From Metamycoplasma phocicerebrale (GTDB lineage: Bacteria; Bacillota_I; Bacilli_A; Mycoplasmatales; Metamycoplasmataceae): DNA of 64,000 nucleotides. The position numbers and the translations under genes were made by a program. The stretch is taken from NCBI RefSeq assembly GCF_003383595.3, contig NZ_CP033058.2, positions 558,001 to 622,000 of the forward strand. The letters run 5' to 3'. Below the pieces are notes generated by a model that did not search any database, was not told where the DNA came from, and saw only the letters and a program-made list of their open reading frames with translations. Each line of letters opens with the position of its first letter. Position 1 is the first letter of the stretch. Positions 21,549 through 32,325 of the stretch are shown here, piece after piece.

Positions 21549-22047
21549 AAAACTTTCTTTCTATAGAATCTTGTGTTAATTTTTGCAATTCTTCTTTTCT
21601 ATCGCCTTCTGGAACATGTTTGAATTGTTCCTTAAAAAATTCTATTACATTTGGAATTTTTTTATTTCATAAGTTCGCTTGAGTAATTGTTATTAATTCT
21701 GCATTATTAACAAACTCCTCATATCTTTTATCACCATAAAACGAAACTGCAAAATCTTCTCTTGAAATTAAAATATTCAACAATTTTTTAGATCCGTTTT
21801 TTATTTGACCCATTTTATATTCTGTTGCTTTATCCTCAAATTTTTTTAATTGTTTTTCAGTATAATTAATAATTAAATTATAAGTAAGAATAAACTCATA
21901 ATATAAGGATAAGGTTTCTTTCATCTTTTTTGCTTCAATCTTAGCTTGCTTTTTCTTTAAAAATTTGGGCTTAGTGAATTTTCAAATTAAATAAGCAATA
22001 ATAAATACCAATATAATTGAAAGCAAGACGTAAATAAATGTCTGCAT
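21538..22047 (-). CDS. Hypothetical membrane-anchored protein
   Basis: A 169-residue protein with one N-terminal membrane helix (TFIYVLLSIILVFIIAYLIW) and a basic, helical body beginning KPKFLKKKQAKIEAKKMK. It is not recognised. Its stop overlaps the pgsA start, and it follows the GH13-like gene by about 60 bases with a GGAG ribosome-binding site. The TM-then-coil plan suggests a protein on one membrane face, probably cytoplasmic because Lys residues follow the helix. Confidence 0.65.
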
Positions 22048-22105
22048 GTATTCTCCTTTATTTATACTAAAAATTATATATTATTAAAAAATATATAAAT
22101 AATAT

Positions 22106-23629
22106 TTAAATTTTATCTTCTTTAAAAAGTATTAAGCTTTCAAATGGAGAAAGCTCTTTGGGCAAGTCTGAATAAAATTTGTTAGAATACGAAGTAGATA
22201 AAATTGAATAATCATTTAGAGGAATTATATTTCTATGTTTGTTTGACATATTTATCAAAAATACCATTTTTCTTTTATTTAATTTTTTTGTTATTTTAAA
22301 AATACCTTTTTTATTATAAGAAATATTAACGCAAGCATTATTTAAAAATTCTGAATAATCTGAATTAAATATTAATTTATTTAGAAAATAAACATAATTT
22401 AGAGCACTATCTTTATTTTTAATTTGATTTTTAACATTAATATCTTTATATTTAAAAGCATTATAAATTTTTGAATTAGACTTTTTTGAAGATCCAGAAT
22501 TATAACTATCATTTCATGGCATTCATGTATATGAAGTTCATTTATTGAAATAACTTTGATAATTAAAATACTCATCTCCATCTATATTTTTAGATTGATA
22601 ATATCTTTTTTCTTCATTGTAGTCTTCATTGTTAAAATCAAAATTTCTATTTATTTTAGCCCTTAGAATTCCAATTTCATCCCCATAATAAATTCCTATA
22701 GAATTATTTGATGCATATAAAATGCTAAACAAGGTTTTAACAGATTCATTATAATAGCCTTTTTCATCACCTCATTTTGAAATTAGTCTTCCTGTTTGAT
22801 CAGATCCTAAAGAAATTATGGTTTTTCTAGATTTAGATAAATCTTTAAATATTTTGTAAACATATTTAAAGTTCAAACCATATTCTTTGTTGTGTTTTAT
22901 TTCTTCTTTATTATTAATGATTGATATTGAATTTAAGTATAAGTAATCTAGGCAAACTTGTTCATTGTGTAAAATTTTATTAAATAATCAAATATTGTCA
23001 TTATTAGATTTTAAAATAATTAGAATTTCAGGTTTCTTTCTTTTTATTATCTTATAAAGGTCAACTAAAAATTGCAATTTTTCTTCTTCTTTTAAATTAT
23101 TATTAATTAAAAATTCGAAATTGTCTAATACTAGAGCAGAAATATTTAATTTTAAATAAAAATCCAAAACTTGCTCAAAATATCTAATAAAATTAGCAAT
23201 TTCAGATAATGAAGTTTTTTCTATATTTTTGTTTACTAAAAAAGGGTCCAATTTAGTTAAATATTTTTCTGAAAGTTTATTTTCTTCCAAATTATATAAA
23301 TTCATCATGTTGCGCCAGTTTATATAAGATTGTTTAATTGATACTAAATCAATAATAGGGGCTATATTTATTCCATTTATTCTAAATTCTTTTATTAAAT
23401 TAACAAAATCTTTTATTGAGCCATATCTATTTTTTATTAAATCAAGATCATAACCATTTTGATATTGATTTAAAACATTATCAATAGCCAACACATTTAC
23501 ATTCAATTTTTTAAAGTAATTTAATTGCTTTAAAATTCCATTAAAATTACCATAGCCGCTATTATTACTATCAAAAAAAGTACTAATTTTTAGTTCATAT
23601 AAAACTATTCTTTTCGTTAATGAATTCAT
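22106..23629 (-). CDS. GH13 (alpha-amylase/glucosidase)-like protein, catalytic residues degenerate
   Basis: A 507-residue protein with the barrel layout of oligo-1,6-glucosidases: YGNFNGILKQLNYFKKLNV near the N-terminus, RYGSIKDFVNLIKEF, and late YYGDEIGILRA and MPWNDSYNS. The four catalytic regions are eroded: region I is DLVSIKQ rather than DxVxNH, region II is ALVLDNF without the Arg, the region III Glu position after ILIIL is Lys, and region IV is LGSDQTGR without NH. It lies between holA and a membrane-protein gene. It is probably a non-catalytic relative; a changed activity is possible. Confidence 0.7.
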
Positions 23630-23641
23630 ATAAATTACTCC

Positions 23642-24610
23642 TTATTTTATTAATTCCATTGATATTAAATCAATAAAAATTTCTTCTTTTATTTTTCCGC
23701 GCTTCAATAATGTATCTAATTTAGATATTTTTTTAATTAAATTATTCAATTTTTTAATACCTATTTTATTTAAAAATTCAGAATGTAATTTTACACGATA
23801 AGGGTGAATATTAATTATTTTGGATATTTCTTCATTTGTCAAATTATTATTTTTTAAAATTGCAATATTTTTTGAATTAATTAATATTGAAGATATTTGA
23901 GAAATTATTTGATTAGAATCGGCTCCATATTCTAATTGTTCTAATATTTTAGAAACAATATTTTTTTCAGATTGCCACTTTAAAATGGCTTCGGTTAACG
24001 CAAAATCAATGTTGTTAGACATAGAAAAATTATTATCTTCAATCATTTTTTCAGTCACATTCTTGCTTATTAAGAGCAATTTATCAATTTCCGATTCAAT
24101 TAAACTTAAATTATTTGGCATAGATACTAAAAATTGACTTAGTGCTAAATTAGAGATACTTGCATTTTTTTCTTTAAACATTTTCGAAACATATGAAAAT
24201 AAATCTCTCTCTAATATTTTTTTTACCTCTATTATTTCACTTGATTTATTAACAAATACGAATGCTGCCGAAGGGATAAAATTATTATCATATTTATAAA
24301 TTTCTTGGCTAAATATTAAAATTATGTTTTTGTCTCTTGATCCTGCTTTTATTAATTCAATAAATTCCGTAATTAAACTTTTTACAAATTTAGCTTTATT
24401 ATTAAAAAGATAAGGATTTTTTACAATAATAATTTTTTTAGTTGTAAATAACCCTGAATTATTTAGAGCATCTGAAAATTCTTCTAAACTAAAAAAATCA
24501 TAGAATTTTATTAATTCTATTTCTTCATTAAATTCTATTTTTACTTTTGTTAATATTTCATTAATTTTTTCATCAATAAAATATTGTTCATCACCTTTAA
24601 TTAAATACAT
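23642..24610 (-). CDS. holA: DNA polymerase III delta subunit
   Basis: HolA opens the beta clamp within the clamp loader. The start at ATG 24610 gives MYLIKGDEQYFIDEKI, the normal HolA N-terminus, and 322 residues; the frame is open 51 bases further upstream, but that part overlaps the promoter region. The N-terminal NTPase-like fold (LIKFYDFFSLEEFSDALNNSGLF, KKIIIVKNP) and the C-terminal clamp-loader collar are recognisable. It shares a divergent promoter region with yebC. Confidence 0.88.
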   Translation of the reverse strand: MYLIKGDEQYFIDEKINEILTKVKIEFNEEIELIKFYDFFSLEEFSDALNNSGLFTTKKIIIVKNPYLFNNKAKFVKSLITEFIELIKAGSRDKNIILIFSQEIYKYDNNFIPSAAFVFVNKSSEIIEVKKILERDLFSYVSKMFKEKNASISNLALSQFLVSMPNNLSLIESEIDKLLLISKNVTEKMIEDNNFSMSNNIDFALTEAILKWQSEKNIVSKILEQLEYGADSNQIISQISSILINSKNIAILKNNNLTNEEISKIINIHPYRVKLHSEFLNKIGIKKLNNLIKKISKLDTLLKRGKIKEEIFIDLISMELIK

Positions 24611-24646
24611 ACTTATGCTATTTATTATAGTATAAAGCATAGATTT

Positions 24647-24655
24647 TGGTATAAT
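24647..24655 (+). promoter_or_regulatory. Extended -10 promoter of yebC
   Basis: TGG followed by TATAAT, in the divergent region between holA and yebC, about 47 bases before the yebC ATG. Confidence 0.6.
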
Positions 24656-24701
24656 AAACAAATATTAATAATGATTTTATTATAGAATGGAGCATAAACA
24701 A

Positions 24702-25436
24702 ATGTCAGGACACTCAAAATGAGCTACAACTAAAAATCATAAAGCTGCGATGGATTCAAAAAGAGCACAAATGTTTCAAAAATTTTCAAAGGAAATAATT
24801 GTTGCTGCTACAATTGGAGGCCCAGATCCAGATTCTAATCCAGCCCTTAAATTAGCAATTGCAAAAGCAAAAGCAAAATCAATGCCAAAAGCAAATATAG
24901 AAAAAGCTATTGCAAAAGTTTCGGGCGGATCAAAGGAAGGTGCTAATTTTCAAAGTTATTTATATGCAGGTACTGCATATGGTGGAATTAATTTTGTTGT
25001 AAATTGCTTAACAGATAACTTTAATAGATTGTCGTCAAACATTAAACATTATTTTAATAAATTTAATGGACAATTAGGCAAACAAGGCACAGTACCATAT
25101 GTTTTTGACCAGAAAGGCTTAATAGAATTTCCTACAAATACAGCATCAGAAGAAGAAGTTATGATGACTGTATTAGATGCTGGAGCTGAAGATTTTAAAA
25201 TAGAAGATGATTTATATGTAGTCACAACACAACCTTCTGATTTTCAAAAAGTTAAACAAGCTTTGGATGAAAAATTTTCTATTGAAAACTATTCAACAGC
25301 AGAAGTAACTTACATACCTAACTCAGAAGTAGAAATAGATGCAGAAAAAGGTGAACAACTTGAAAAATTTGTTGATTTATTAGAAGATGATGAAGATATT
25401 CAAGAAGTTTGACATAATGCTAGCATAATAGAATAA
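24702..25436 (+). CDS. yebC: YebC/PmpR family protein
   Basis: The 244-residue protein begins SGHSKWATTKNHKAAMDSKR (TGA read as Trp) and has GGPDPDSNPALKLAIAKAK and the Gly/Tyr-rich second domain (YAGTAYGG). YebC proteins are described both as DNA-binding regulators and, more recently, as translation factors relieving ribosome stalls. It has a GGAG site before ATG 24702 and ends at TAA 25434-25436 after one more Trp codon. A terminator follows. Confidence 0.95.
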
Positions 25437-25441
25437 TATAC

Positions 25442-25475
25442 AACCTAGGAGCAATTCTAGGTTTTATTTTTCTTA
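25442..25475 (+). terminator. Terminator after yebC
   Basis: AACCTAG (25442-25448) pairs with CTAGGTT (25457-25463), followed by TTATTTTTCTTATTTTTTT. Confidence 0.8.
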
Positions 25476-25493
25476 TTTTTTTCTCTTTTTTAT

Positions 25494-25520
25494 TTGAAAT
25501 AAATATTAGCAATATATAGT
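25494..25520 (+). promoter_or_regulatory. comEA promoter (leaderless)
   Basis: TTGAAA (25494-25499) and TATAGT (25515-25520) are separated by 15 bases. The ATG begins 6 bases after the -10 box, so the transcript should begin at the start codon. Confidence 0.5.
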
Positions 25521-25526
25521 TTAGTT

Positions 25527-26045
25527 ATGAAAATAAAATTTAATAAAAAGAAAGTTTTTTTAGGATTAGGGTTATTTTTATTTTCTTCAATTATTATAAT
25601 TGGGGGAATTATTGTTAAAACTCAAATATACAATAAAATTAAATCAAATAAAACTTTAAATACAAAAAATGAATATATAACTATAAGCATTGGAGGAGCA
25701 GTAAAATATCCCGGAGATTATTGCTTGAAAGTAGGGTCTACTTTTAACGATATTTTTAGAGAATCTATTCTATTGTCTGGGGCATATTTAAATAATATTG
25801 ATAAAAATTTACAATTAGAAAATAATCAAAAAATCTTTATACCATTTAACAGTAATAAAAAATTGACAATTTCAGATATTAGAAATGCTGATATATTAAT
25901 AAATATAGGAATAAAACCCAATATAGCAAATAAGATTTTTAATTACATAAGCAAAAATAATATTTTAAATTGAGAAGAAGTATTAAAAATTCCTGGAGTG
26001 GGTGAAAAAACCTACTTATTATTAGTAGAAAAAATAGCTATATAA
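25527..26045 (+). CDS. comEA: ComEA-like DNA-binding membrane protein
   Basis: A 172-residue protein with an N-terminal membrane helix (FLGLGLFLFSSIIIIGGIIV), an SLBB-like segment (ISIGGAVKYPGDYCLKVG) and a C-terminal helix-hairpin-helix (DILINIGIKPNIANKI then LKIPGVGEKTYLLL). In competent bacteria ComEA binds incoming double-stranded DNA outside the membrane. comEC follows directly, the usual pair. The frame crosses a TGA Trp near the end. Confidence 0.85.
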
Positions 26046-26083
26046 ACTCTATATTTTATAGCATTTTATCTAGTTTTTTATTA

Positions 26084-27313
26084 TTGATAATTATTCTAAA
26101 AATAAATCTAATTATTACAATTTCATTATTTATAGTTGTATGTTTTATAAATTTTATAAATTATAGATTTTGGATTCTTTTGTTTTTGTTTTTTTCTATT
26201 TTGTTTTTGGCTTTAGTTATTTATAATTTATTTTTTTTACAACATCAAAATACAATTGTCAACGGTAATTACGAATTAATTAAAAATACATCTAAAACTT
26301 TAATTTTCAAACACAAAAATATATACTTTCAAATATATAATAAAAAAGAACAATTTGAAATAAATCAAAATATAGAATTTAAAAATATTTTTTATATAAA
26401 AGGAATTTTACAAAAAATAAAAAACACTAATTTGTTTAATTATAGAAATCAAATATTTTTTAAATTAAATTTAATAGAAATTAAATTTGTCGGTAGTTAT
26501 GTTAATAATGATTTTATTTTTCATAAAAATAATATAGTTAAAGAATATTTAAATATTATAGTTTTAAATAAATATACAAATAGCAGTAATATTTATAAAA
26601 AATTATTTGATCTAAATATTATTCATTTTTTTACTATTAGTGGTTTTCACTTTAATTTAATTTATTTTTTTAGCTCTTTTGTTTTGAAAAAAATAAAAAT
26701 TAAACAGCCTTACAACGAATTAATATCTATTTTATTTTTAATAATTTATTTATTGATAATAGGATTTAAAATTAGTGCTATAAGAGCTACATTATTTATA
26801 ATTTTAATTTTTTTAAACAAAAATTTTTTAAATAATAAATTTAATAAAATATCATTATTATCGATTAGTGCATTTATTATGGTTATATATAATCCATATT
26901 TATTTCTTTCTTATTCATTTATATTGTCGTATGTTATTACCTTAATAATACTTATTACTATAAATCTTTTTAAAAATTTCAATTTTTATATTAAATCTAT
27001 ATTTATTATATTAATAGCACATTTTTCATCAACATTAATAATCCACACTTTTCAAGAAAAATATAATTTTTTTTCTATATTCATTCAAATACTAATATCT
27101 CCTTTTATATCTATTAATTTTATTTTAAGTATCTTTTTATTTAAAACCAACAAATTAATAGAAAAAATAATTATTTATTTTGATAATTTTCTTTCTCTTT
27201 TAAATAAATCAAGTTTTTATATTAATTTTAAGGTTTTAGATGAAATATGTATATTTTTACACTTTGGTTTTATTTTTTTATATAAAATAAAAAACCTTCA
27301 ACTAAAAAGTTAA
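26084..27313 (+). CDS. comEC: ComEC/Rec2-like DNA channel protein
   Basis: A 409-residue, highly hydrophobic protein with the ComEC signature HFFTISGFHFNLIYF, the SAIRATLFI helix and NPYLFLSYSFILSYV. In competent cells ComEC forms the channel for single-stranded DNA. The C-terminal metallo-beta-lactamase domain of larger ComEC proteins is absent. No ATG is available near the start: TTG 26084 is used here, but the frame stays open back into comEA (past 26042), so an ATA/ATT start or translational coupling is possible. The ribosome-binding site is poor. Confidence 0.82.
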   Translation: MIIILKINLIITISLFIVVCFINFINYRFWILLFLFFSILFLALVIYNLFFLQHQNTIVNGNYELIKNTSKTLIFKHKNIYFQIYNKKEQFEINQNIEFKNIFYIKGILQKIKNTNLFNYRNQIFFKLNLIEIKFVGSYVNNDFIFHKNNIVKEYLNIIVLNKYTNSSNIYKKLFDLNIIHFFTISGFHFNLIYFFSSFVLKKIKIKQPYNELISILFLIIYLLIIGFKISAIRATLFIILIFLNKNFLNNKFNKISLLSISAFIMVIYNPYLFLSYSFILSYVITLIILITINLFKNFNFYIKSIFIILIAHFSSTLIIHTFQEKYNFFSIFIQILISPFISINFILSIFLFKTNKLIEKIIIYFDNFLSLLNKSSFYINFKVLDEICIFLHFGFIFLYKIKNLQLKS

Positions 27314-27317
27314 AAGT

Positions 27318-29312
27318 TTAATTAAGCATTTTATTTAATTCGTCTTCATTAATAATATTGATAGAAAGTTTTTTTGCTTTTGATAATTTAGATCCAGCAT
27401 CATCGCCAGCCAATAAATACTTAGTATTAGAAGAAATACTTGATATTACTTGACCACCATTGTTAGTAATTAATTTTTCAAAATAAGTTCTAGGTTTAGA
27501 TAATTTACCAGTTATAACAAAACTTAAATCTTTTAATTTATCGCTTATTATCTCATTGTTATATATTGGATTTAAACCCAAATTAATTAAATTATTAATT
27601 GTGTCTATGTTTTCTTGGCTTGAAAATCAAGCTACTAAATTTAAAGTTATTTTTTCTCCAAATTCATGATATGCTTCAAATGTACTAAAATCAAAATTTA
27701 ATACGTTTTCAAATTTTAATAATTTTGAAGCTACAAATTTTGCTGTTTTTGATCCTATTAATGGAATTCCTAAAGCATAAATTAATCTATCTAAAGGTTT
27801 TTGTTTAGATTCTTCAATTGAAGAAAGCATTTTAGCAATTGATACTTTTCCAAAACCATCTAATTTTTCTAAATCTTCTTTATAGTTTTTTAGTTTAAAA
27901 ATATCTATTACATTATTTATATACCCTAATTTATTAAAATTAATTATATTTTTTTCGCCCAAGGTATTAATATCTAACCCTTCTTTAGAGGCAAAATGAA
28001 TTAATTTTCTTATTTTGACTTCAGGACAATCCTTATTTAGACAATATTGCTCTAATCCTGTTTCATTAAATTCTAATTTAGAATTACAATAAGGACATAA
28101 TTCAAAAAAATGAAAAGGTTCTCAATTATTTTTAGTAGAAAGTCCTATAACACATGGAATAATTTCTCCAGCTTTTTTTACATAAACTTCATCATTTTTA
28201 TTTATGCCCAAATCTTTTATAAATTGATAATTATTCAAGGTGGCATAACTAACTTTTGTTCCAGATAGTTCAACTTCTTCTAGTGATGCATTATATGTAA
28301 CTAAGCCTGTTCTGCCTATCGTTATAAAAATATCTTTTAAAATTGTAGAAGCTACATCCGGTTCGTATTTAAAAGCTATTGCAGAATGAGGAAATTTAGC
28401 AGTAAAACCCAATTTGTCATAATATTCTAATTCATTTAATTTTATTACTATACCATCTGTCTCATAATTTAAATTTTTTCTTATATTTTTAAATTCTTCT
28501 ATATATTTTTTTATATCATCTAAAGAATATATTAGTTTTGATTCTTTTGTAACTGGAAAATTTAATTTTTTTAAAAAAACAAAAGATTCATACATTGTTT
28601 TTATGTTGTGGTTTTCAGGGTTGACAATATAATATAGAAATGAAGACAAACCCCTTTCCTTAACTATTTCTGGATTCAATTGTCTTAAGCTACCGGAAGC
28701 GGCATTTCTAGGGTTTGCCATCAAAGGTTTATTTTCTAAAGTTAATTTATTATTAATTTCTTCAAATTTCTTCAAAGATAAATATATTTCTCCACGAACT
28801 TCTAAATCTTTTTTATAATCAATAACTTTAGGAACACTTTCTATTTGCAAAATATTTTGAGTTACATCTTCCCCAACTTGCCCATTGCCTCTAGTTAAAG
28901 CTTGAAAAATTTTTCCATTCTTATATTTAATACCTATTGACAAACCATCTATTTTAGGTTCTATAAAAAAACTATAATTTTTAGTAATTTTTTTAATATT
29001 ATCAATAAACTTTACTATTTCATCAATAGTATAAGCCTTATTTAAAGAAAGCATAGGAACTTTATGAGCTACTCTTTTAAAAATTTTATTAGCGTGAGCA
29101 TTAATTTTATTTGTTGGAGATAAAGCTAATTCTTGAGCGCTAAAAAGATAAGAATGCTCTTTTTCAAGTTTCTTTAATTTATTAAATTCAGTGTCATAAA
29201 TAGCATCAGATACTAAAGGTTTATCTAAATCATAATAATATTTATCTCAATTACTTATTTTTTCTTGAAGCTTTATTATCTCTAATTTTATTTTAATTTT
29301 ATTGTCATCCAT
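27318..29312 (-). CDS. ligA: NAD-dependent DNA ligase LigA
   Basis: Seals nicks in replication and repair using NAD+. The 664-residue protein shows domain Ia (YYDLDKPLVSDAIYDTEF), the adenylation site EPKIDGLSIG, the ALTRGNGQVGEDVT and NPRNAASGSLRQL motifs, an OB fold, a four-Cys zinc finger (LCPYCNSK then CLNKDCPE), helix-hairpin-helix repeats and a C-terminal BRCT domain (LSFVITGKLSKPR). Its ATG lies 3 bases after the ecfT stop, so it is at the end of the ecf operon. Confidence 0.97.
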
Positions 29313-29315
29313 TTT

Positions 29316-30266
29316 TTATACCCTTTGAAATGTAACTAATCATCAATTTGGTAAATTAACCTGATCAATTTTACTTACTATTATTAATATTGTCAATCCT
29401 ACCAAAATAAGTGTTGACAGCACATCTCTTCAATTGGGCATTAAAATACGGTAATGGGTTCTTTTAGAATATGGCTCATATCCTCTAGAAGTCATAGCAT
29501 CCGCCAAATCATTAGCCTTATTAAATGAAGAAACAAACAATGGAATCATTAAAACAATAAATGACTTTGTTTTATCTCTAAAACTTCCATTTTTAAAATC
29601 AATACCACGACTTGATTGAGCTTTCATTATTCTGCTTGATTCTTCCAAAAGAGTTGGTATAAATCTTAGAGCTATAGATATAATCATAGTTATTATTTCG
29701 GTTGGTATCTTAATTAATTTCAATGGATATAATAAATCATTTATAGCTCTAGTTAATAAAACAGGTTTTGTTGTTACTGTCAAAATTGTTGTAATTAAAA
29801 TTACTCCGTAAATTCTTAAAAAAATAGTTACAGTTCGGTGTATTGTAAATAAAGTTAATTGAAAAACTGAATTTATATCATTGTATGGAGCAAAATATGA
29901 AACATTTACAATCAATTTTCCTCTATATATAACATATGCATCAGCATTAGCTTCAGATGCTAAGGGAATATATTCGTCTACTTTGTTATACATAACAGCG
30001 CCTTTTATTGTTAACATGTTTACTAGCAATAAAAATATAGCTATATAAAGAGGTAATTTTAATTTTTGAAATAAAGATTTAAAAGATCTAGTTGCAATAA
30101 CATAAAGAATCATTGAAAAAATTACAAGAATTGACAAAGTTAAATAGTGCTCAGCCAAAAAGAAAAGAACTATAAATAAGATATTAGCTAAAAATTTTAA
30201 ACGCGGATCTAATCTATGAATAGGCGTATTAATGTTTAAATATTTACCAATAATTGATTTATTCAT
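29316..30266 (-). CDS. ecfT: ECF transporter transmembrane component EcfT
   Basis: The membrane scaffold that couples the two EcfA ATPases to exchangeable vitamin-binding S components. The 316-residue product has several membrane helices and the coupling motifs around SRIMKAQSSRGIDF and the DAMTSRGYEP segment (Ala-Arg-Gly type signatures). A 45-residue extracellular insert lies near residue 85. The C-terminus continues through three TGA Trp codons to TAA 29316-29318. It overlaps ecfA2 by 8 bases. Confidence 0.93.
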
Positions 30267-31290
30267 TATTTTGTCCTTTCTTAGTTTTTATTTGCGTATT
30301 AATCTTGTTAGCTAATTCTTCGAGACTAGTCACTTTATCAATTTTAAAACCTTTTTGTTTTAATTTTTCTACATATGATAATAATTTTGTGGGTATTAAA
30401 TTGTTATCAATTAAAAATTGATTATCATTTAGAATCTCGTAGGTATTTCCATCTTTAATTATTTTTCCGTCTTTAACAAATATTGTTCTATTTGTTCATC
30501 TCAATGCGTTATCAAGATCATGAGTAACAATTACTATAGTAGTTCCATTCTTATATAAATTATAAAATAGTTGAAGCATTTCCTCAACTCCTTGAGGGTC
30601 AAGGCCTGCAGTAGGCTCATCTAAAACTAAAAATTTAGGTTCCATAGCTAATATACCAGCTAGAGCTACACGTCTTTTTTGGCCTCCTGATAAATTAAAT
30701 GGGCTACGATTTAAATAATCTAACGGTAAACCTACTAATTCTATGTATTTTGCAGCTAATTTTTTTGCTTTATCTTTTTTAATCCCCATTGAAACAGGAC
30801 CAAAAATAATATCTTTTTCTATAGTAGACTCAAAAAGTTGATATTCTGCAAATTGAAATACTACTCCAACTTGTTTTCTTAAAGATTTAATTTTTTTTAT
30901 CTTTTTTCTAGTTTTTTTTACATTGATATCAGTATATAATATTTCAATTCTTTCTTTTTTTGGTATTCTTTTTCAATCATCTAATTTATTTAAGTATTTT
31001 TGATAATCTTGCTTATAGTCTTGGTCATTATTATAATTTCTAAAACTTGGTTTTTTAGGTTTATCCATTTTTTTTGTATAGGGCACATCACAAAATTGAA
31101 TAGAACCTGAATCTGGAATTAATAACGCATTAAAATGTTCTATTAAAGTTGTTTTTCCTGAGCCGGTAGGACCTATTATTGATATAGCTTCTCCTTCATT
31201 TATAGTTACGCTTACTTGATCCAATACTTTTATATAAGTTGGCAATTTTTTATTATATTCTTTGGTTATTTTATTTATTTTAATTTGCAT
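30259..31290 (-). CDS. ecfA2: ECF transporter ATPase EcfA2
   Basis: One of the two ATPases of the energy-coupling module. The 343-residue protein has Walker [16 protein letters not shown]-loop [13 protein letters not shown], signature [15 protein letters not shown], Walker [13 protein letters not shown] and switch THDLD. A charged insertion of about 70 residues ([16 protein letters not shown] through KKTRKKIKK) separates Walker A and the Q-loop, longer than in Firmicutes EcfA but as I recall in other mycoplasma EcfA2. A long C-terminal extension is also present. It overlaps ecfA1 by 16 bases. Confidence 0.94.
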
Positions 31291-32078
31291 AATTTCTCCA
31301 ATAATTCCTTGCCATCATAAGTAGGTTCAACTCCCTTTATCATTTCACTTAATTTATAAATAAAAGGAGAATCAATTTTAGCTATTTCAATAATATTTTT
31401 ATTTTTCAAAATATCAATTGGTTTACCCTCGGCAATAACCTTACCCCCTGAAAAAACTATTAACTTATCTGCTAATAAAGCTTCGTCCATATCATGAGTA
31501 ATTGAAATTAAAGTTTTTTGAGTTTTTGAATGCAATTCATGAATAATTTTATAAATGTCATCTCTACCCTTTGGATCTAACATTGATGTTATTTCATCAA
31601 AAATAATTATTTTAGGGTCCAAAGCTAAAGTGGAAGCTATGGCCACTCTTTGCTTTTGACCCCCTGATAAATTCTGAGGTTCTCTATCCAAAAAATCTAC
31701 CATACCCACAACAGTGGCATAGTTTTTTATTATTCCTTCCATTTTTTCATGAGGCACATTTTTATTTTCTAAACCGAAAGCTATATCATCTTCCACAGTA
31801 GAGCCTATAAATTGATTATCAGGATTTTGATAAACTATTCCTATTTTTCTTCTTATTTCTTTTAAATTTTCAGAATTAATCTCTATTCCATCAATAAGAA
31901 TCTTCCCACTGCTTGCTTTATAAATAGCTGCCAATAATTTAGAAAATGTACTTTTACCTGAACCGTTATGTCCCAAAATTGCAATATATTGTCCTTCATC
32001 AATTGATAAATTGATGTTATCTAATGCTAATTTAGATGCTCCGGGATATTTATAACTTAATTTTTTTATTTCAATCAT
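31275..32078 (-). CDS. ecfA1: ECF transporter ATPase EcfA1
   Basis: First gene of the ecfA1-ecfA2-ecfT-ligA operon. The 267 residues carry Walker [16 protein letters not shown]-loop VYQNPDNQF, signature [21 protein letters not shown] (Walker B) and THDMDEAL, with no insertions. TATAAT at 32087-32092 lies 8 bases before the ATG, suggesting a nearly leaderless mRNA. The S components must be encoded elsewhere, since none is nearby. Confidence 0.96.
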   Translation of the reverse strand: MIEIKKLSYKYPGASKLALDNINLSIDEGQYIAILGHNGSGKSTFSKLLAAIYKASSGKILIDGIEINSENLKEIRRKIGIVYQNPDNQFIGSTVEDDIAFGLENKNVPHEKMEGIIKNYATVVGMVDFLDREPQNLSGGQKQRVAIASTLALDPKIIIFDEITSMLDPKGRDDIYKIIHELHSKTQKTLISITHDMDEALLADKLIVFSGGKVIAEGKPIDILKNKNIIEIAKIDSPFIYKLSEMIKGVEPTYDGKELLEKLCKLK

Positions 32079-32214
32079 ATTGTTATATTATATATTAAAA
32101 AACAAACATGATAATTCAAACTTAATATAAAGTTAAAAAAATATTTAATTATTAATAATCATATAAATATAAACATATTCGCTATTTTTTTATAAACAAA
32201 TTGGTTGTTTTTTG

Positions 32215-32220
32215 TATAAT
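32215..32220 (+). promoter_or_regulatory. -10 box of the lipoprotein gene
   Basis: TATAAT in the divergent region between ecfA1 and the lipoprotein gene, giving a leader of about 100 bases. The leader is A/T-only apart from a GTTAAAGGTTAAAGGAAAA stretch that supplies the ribosome-binding site. Confidence 0.45.
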
Positions 32221-32325
32221 GTTGGTTTGTATATTAATTTTATTTATTAAAATGATTATTTAAAAAATAATAAAATATATAATTCAAAGGTAAAATAAAA
32301 AAGTTAAAGGTTAAAGGAAAATATT

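Noticed and set aside
20779-21579. Plus-strand open frames antisense to pgsA
   Set aside because: The minus strand has the complete CDP-alcohol phosphotransferase signature; the plus frames show no ribosome-binding site or family motif.
27300-27340. Terminator between comEC and ligA
   Set aside because: Only a weak, bulged AACT/AGTT stem is seen in the 4-base intergenic space and neighbouring codons.
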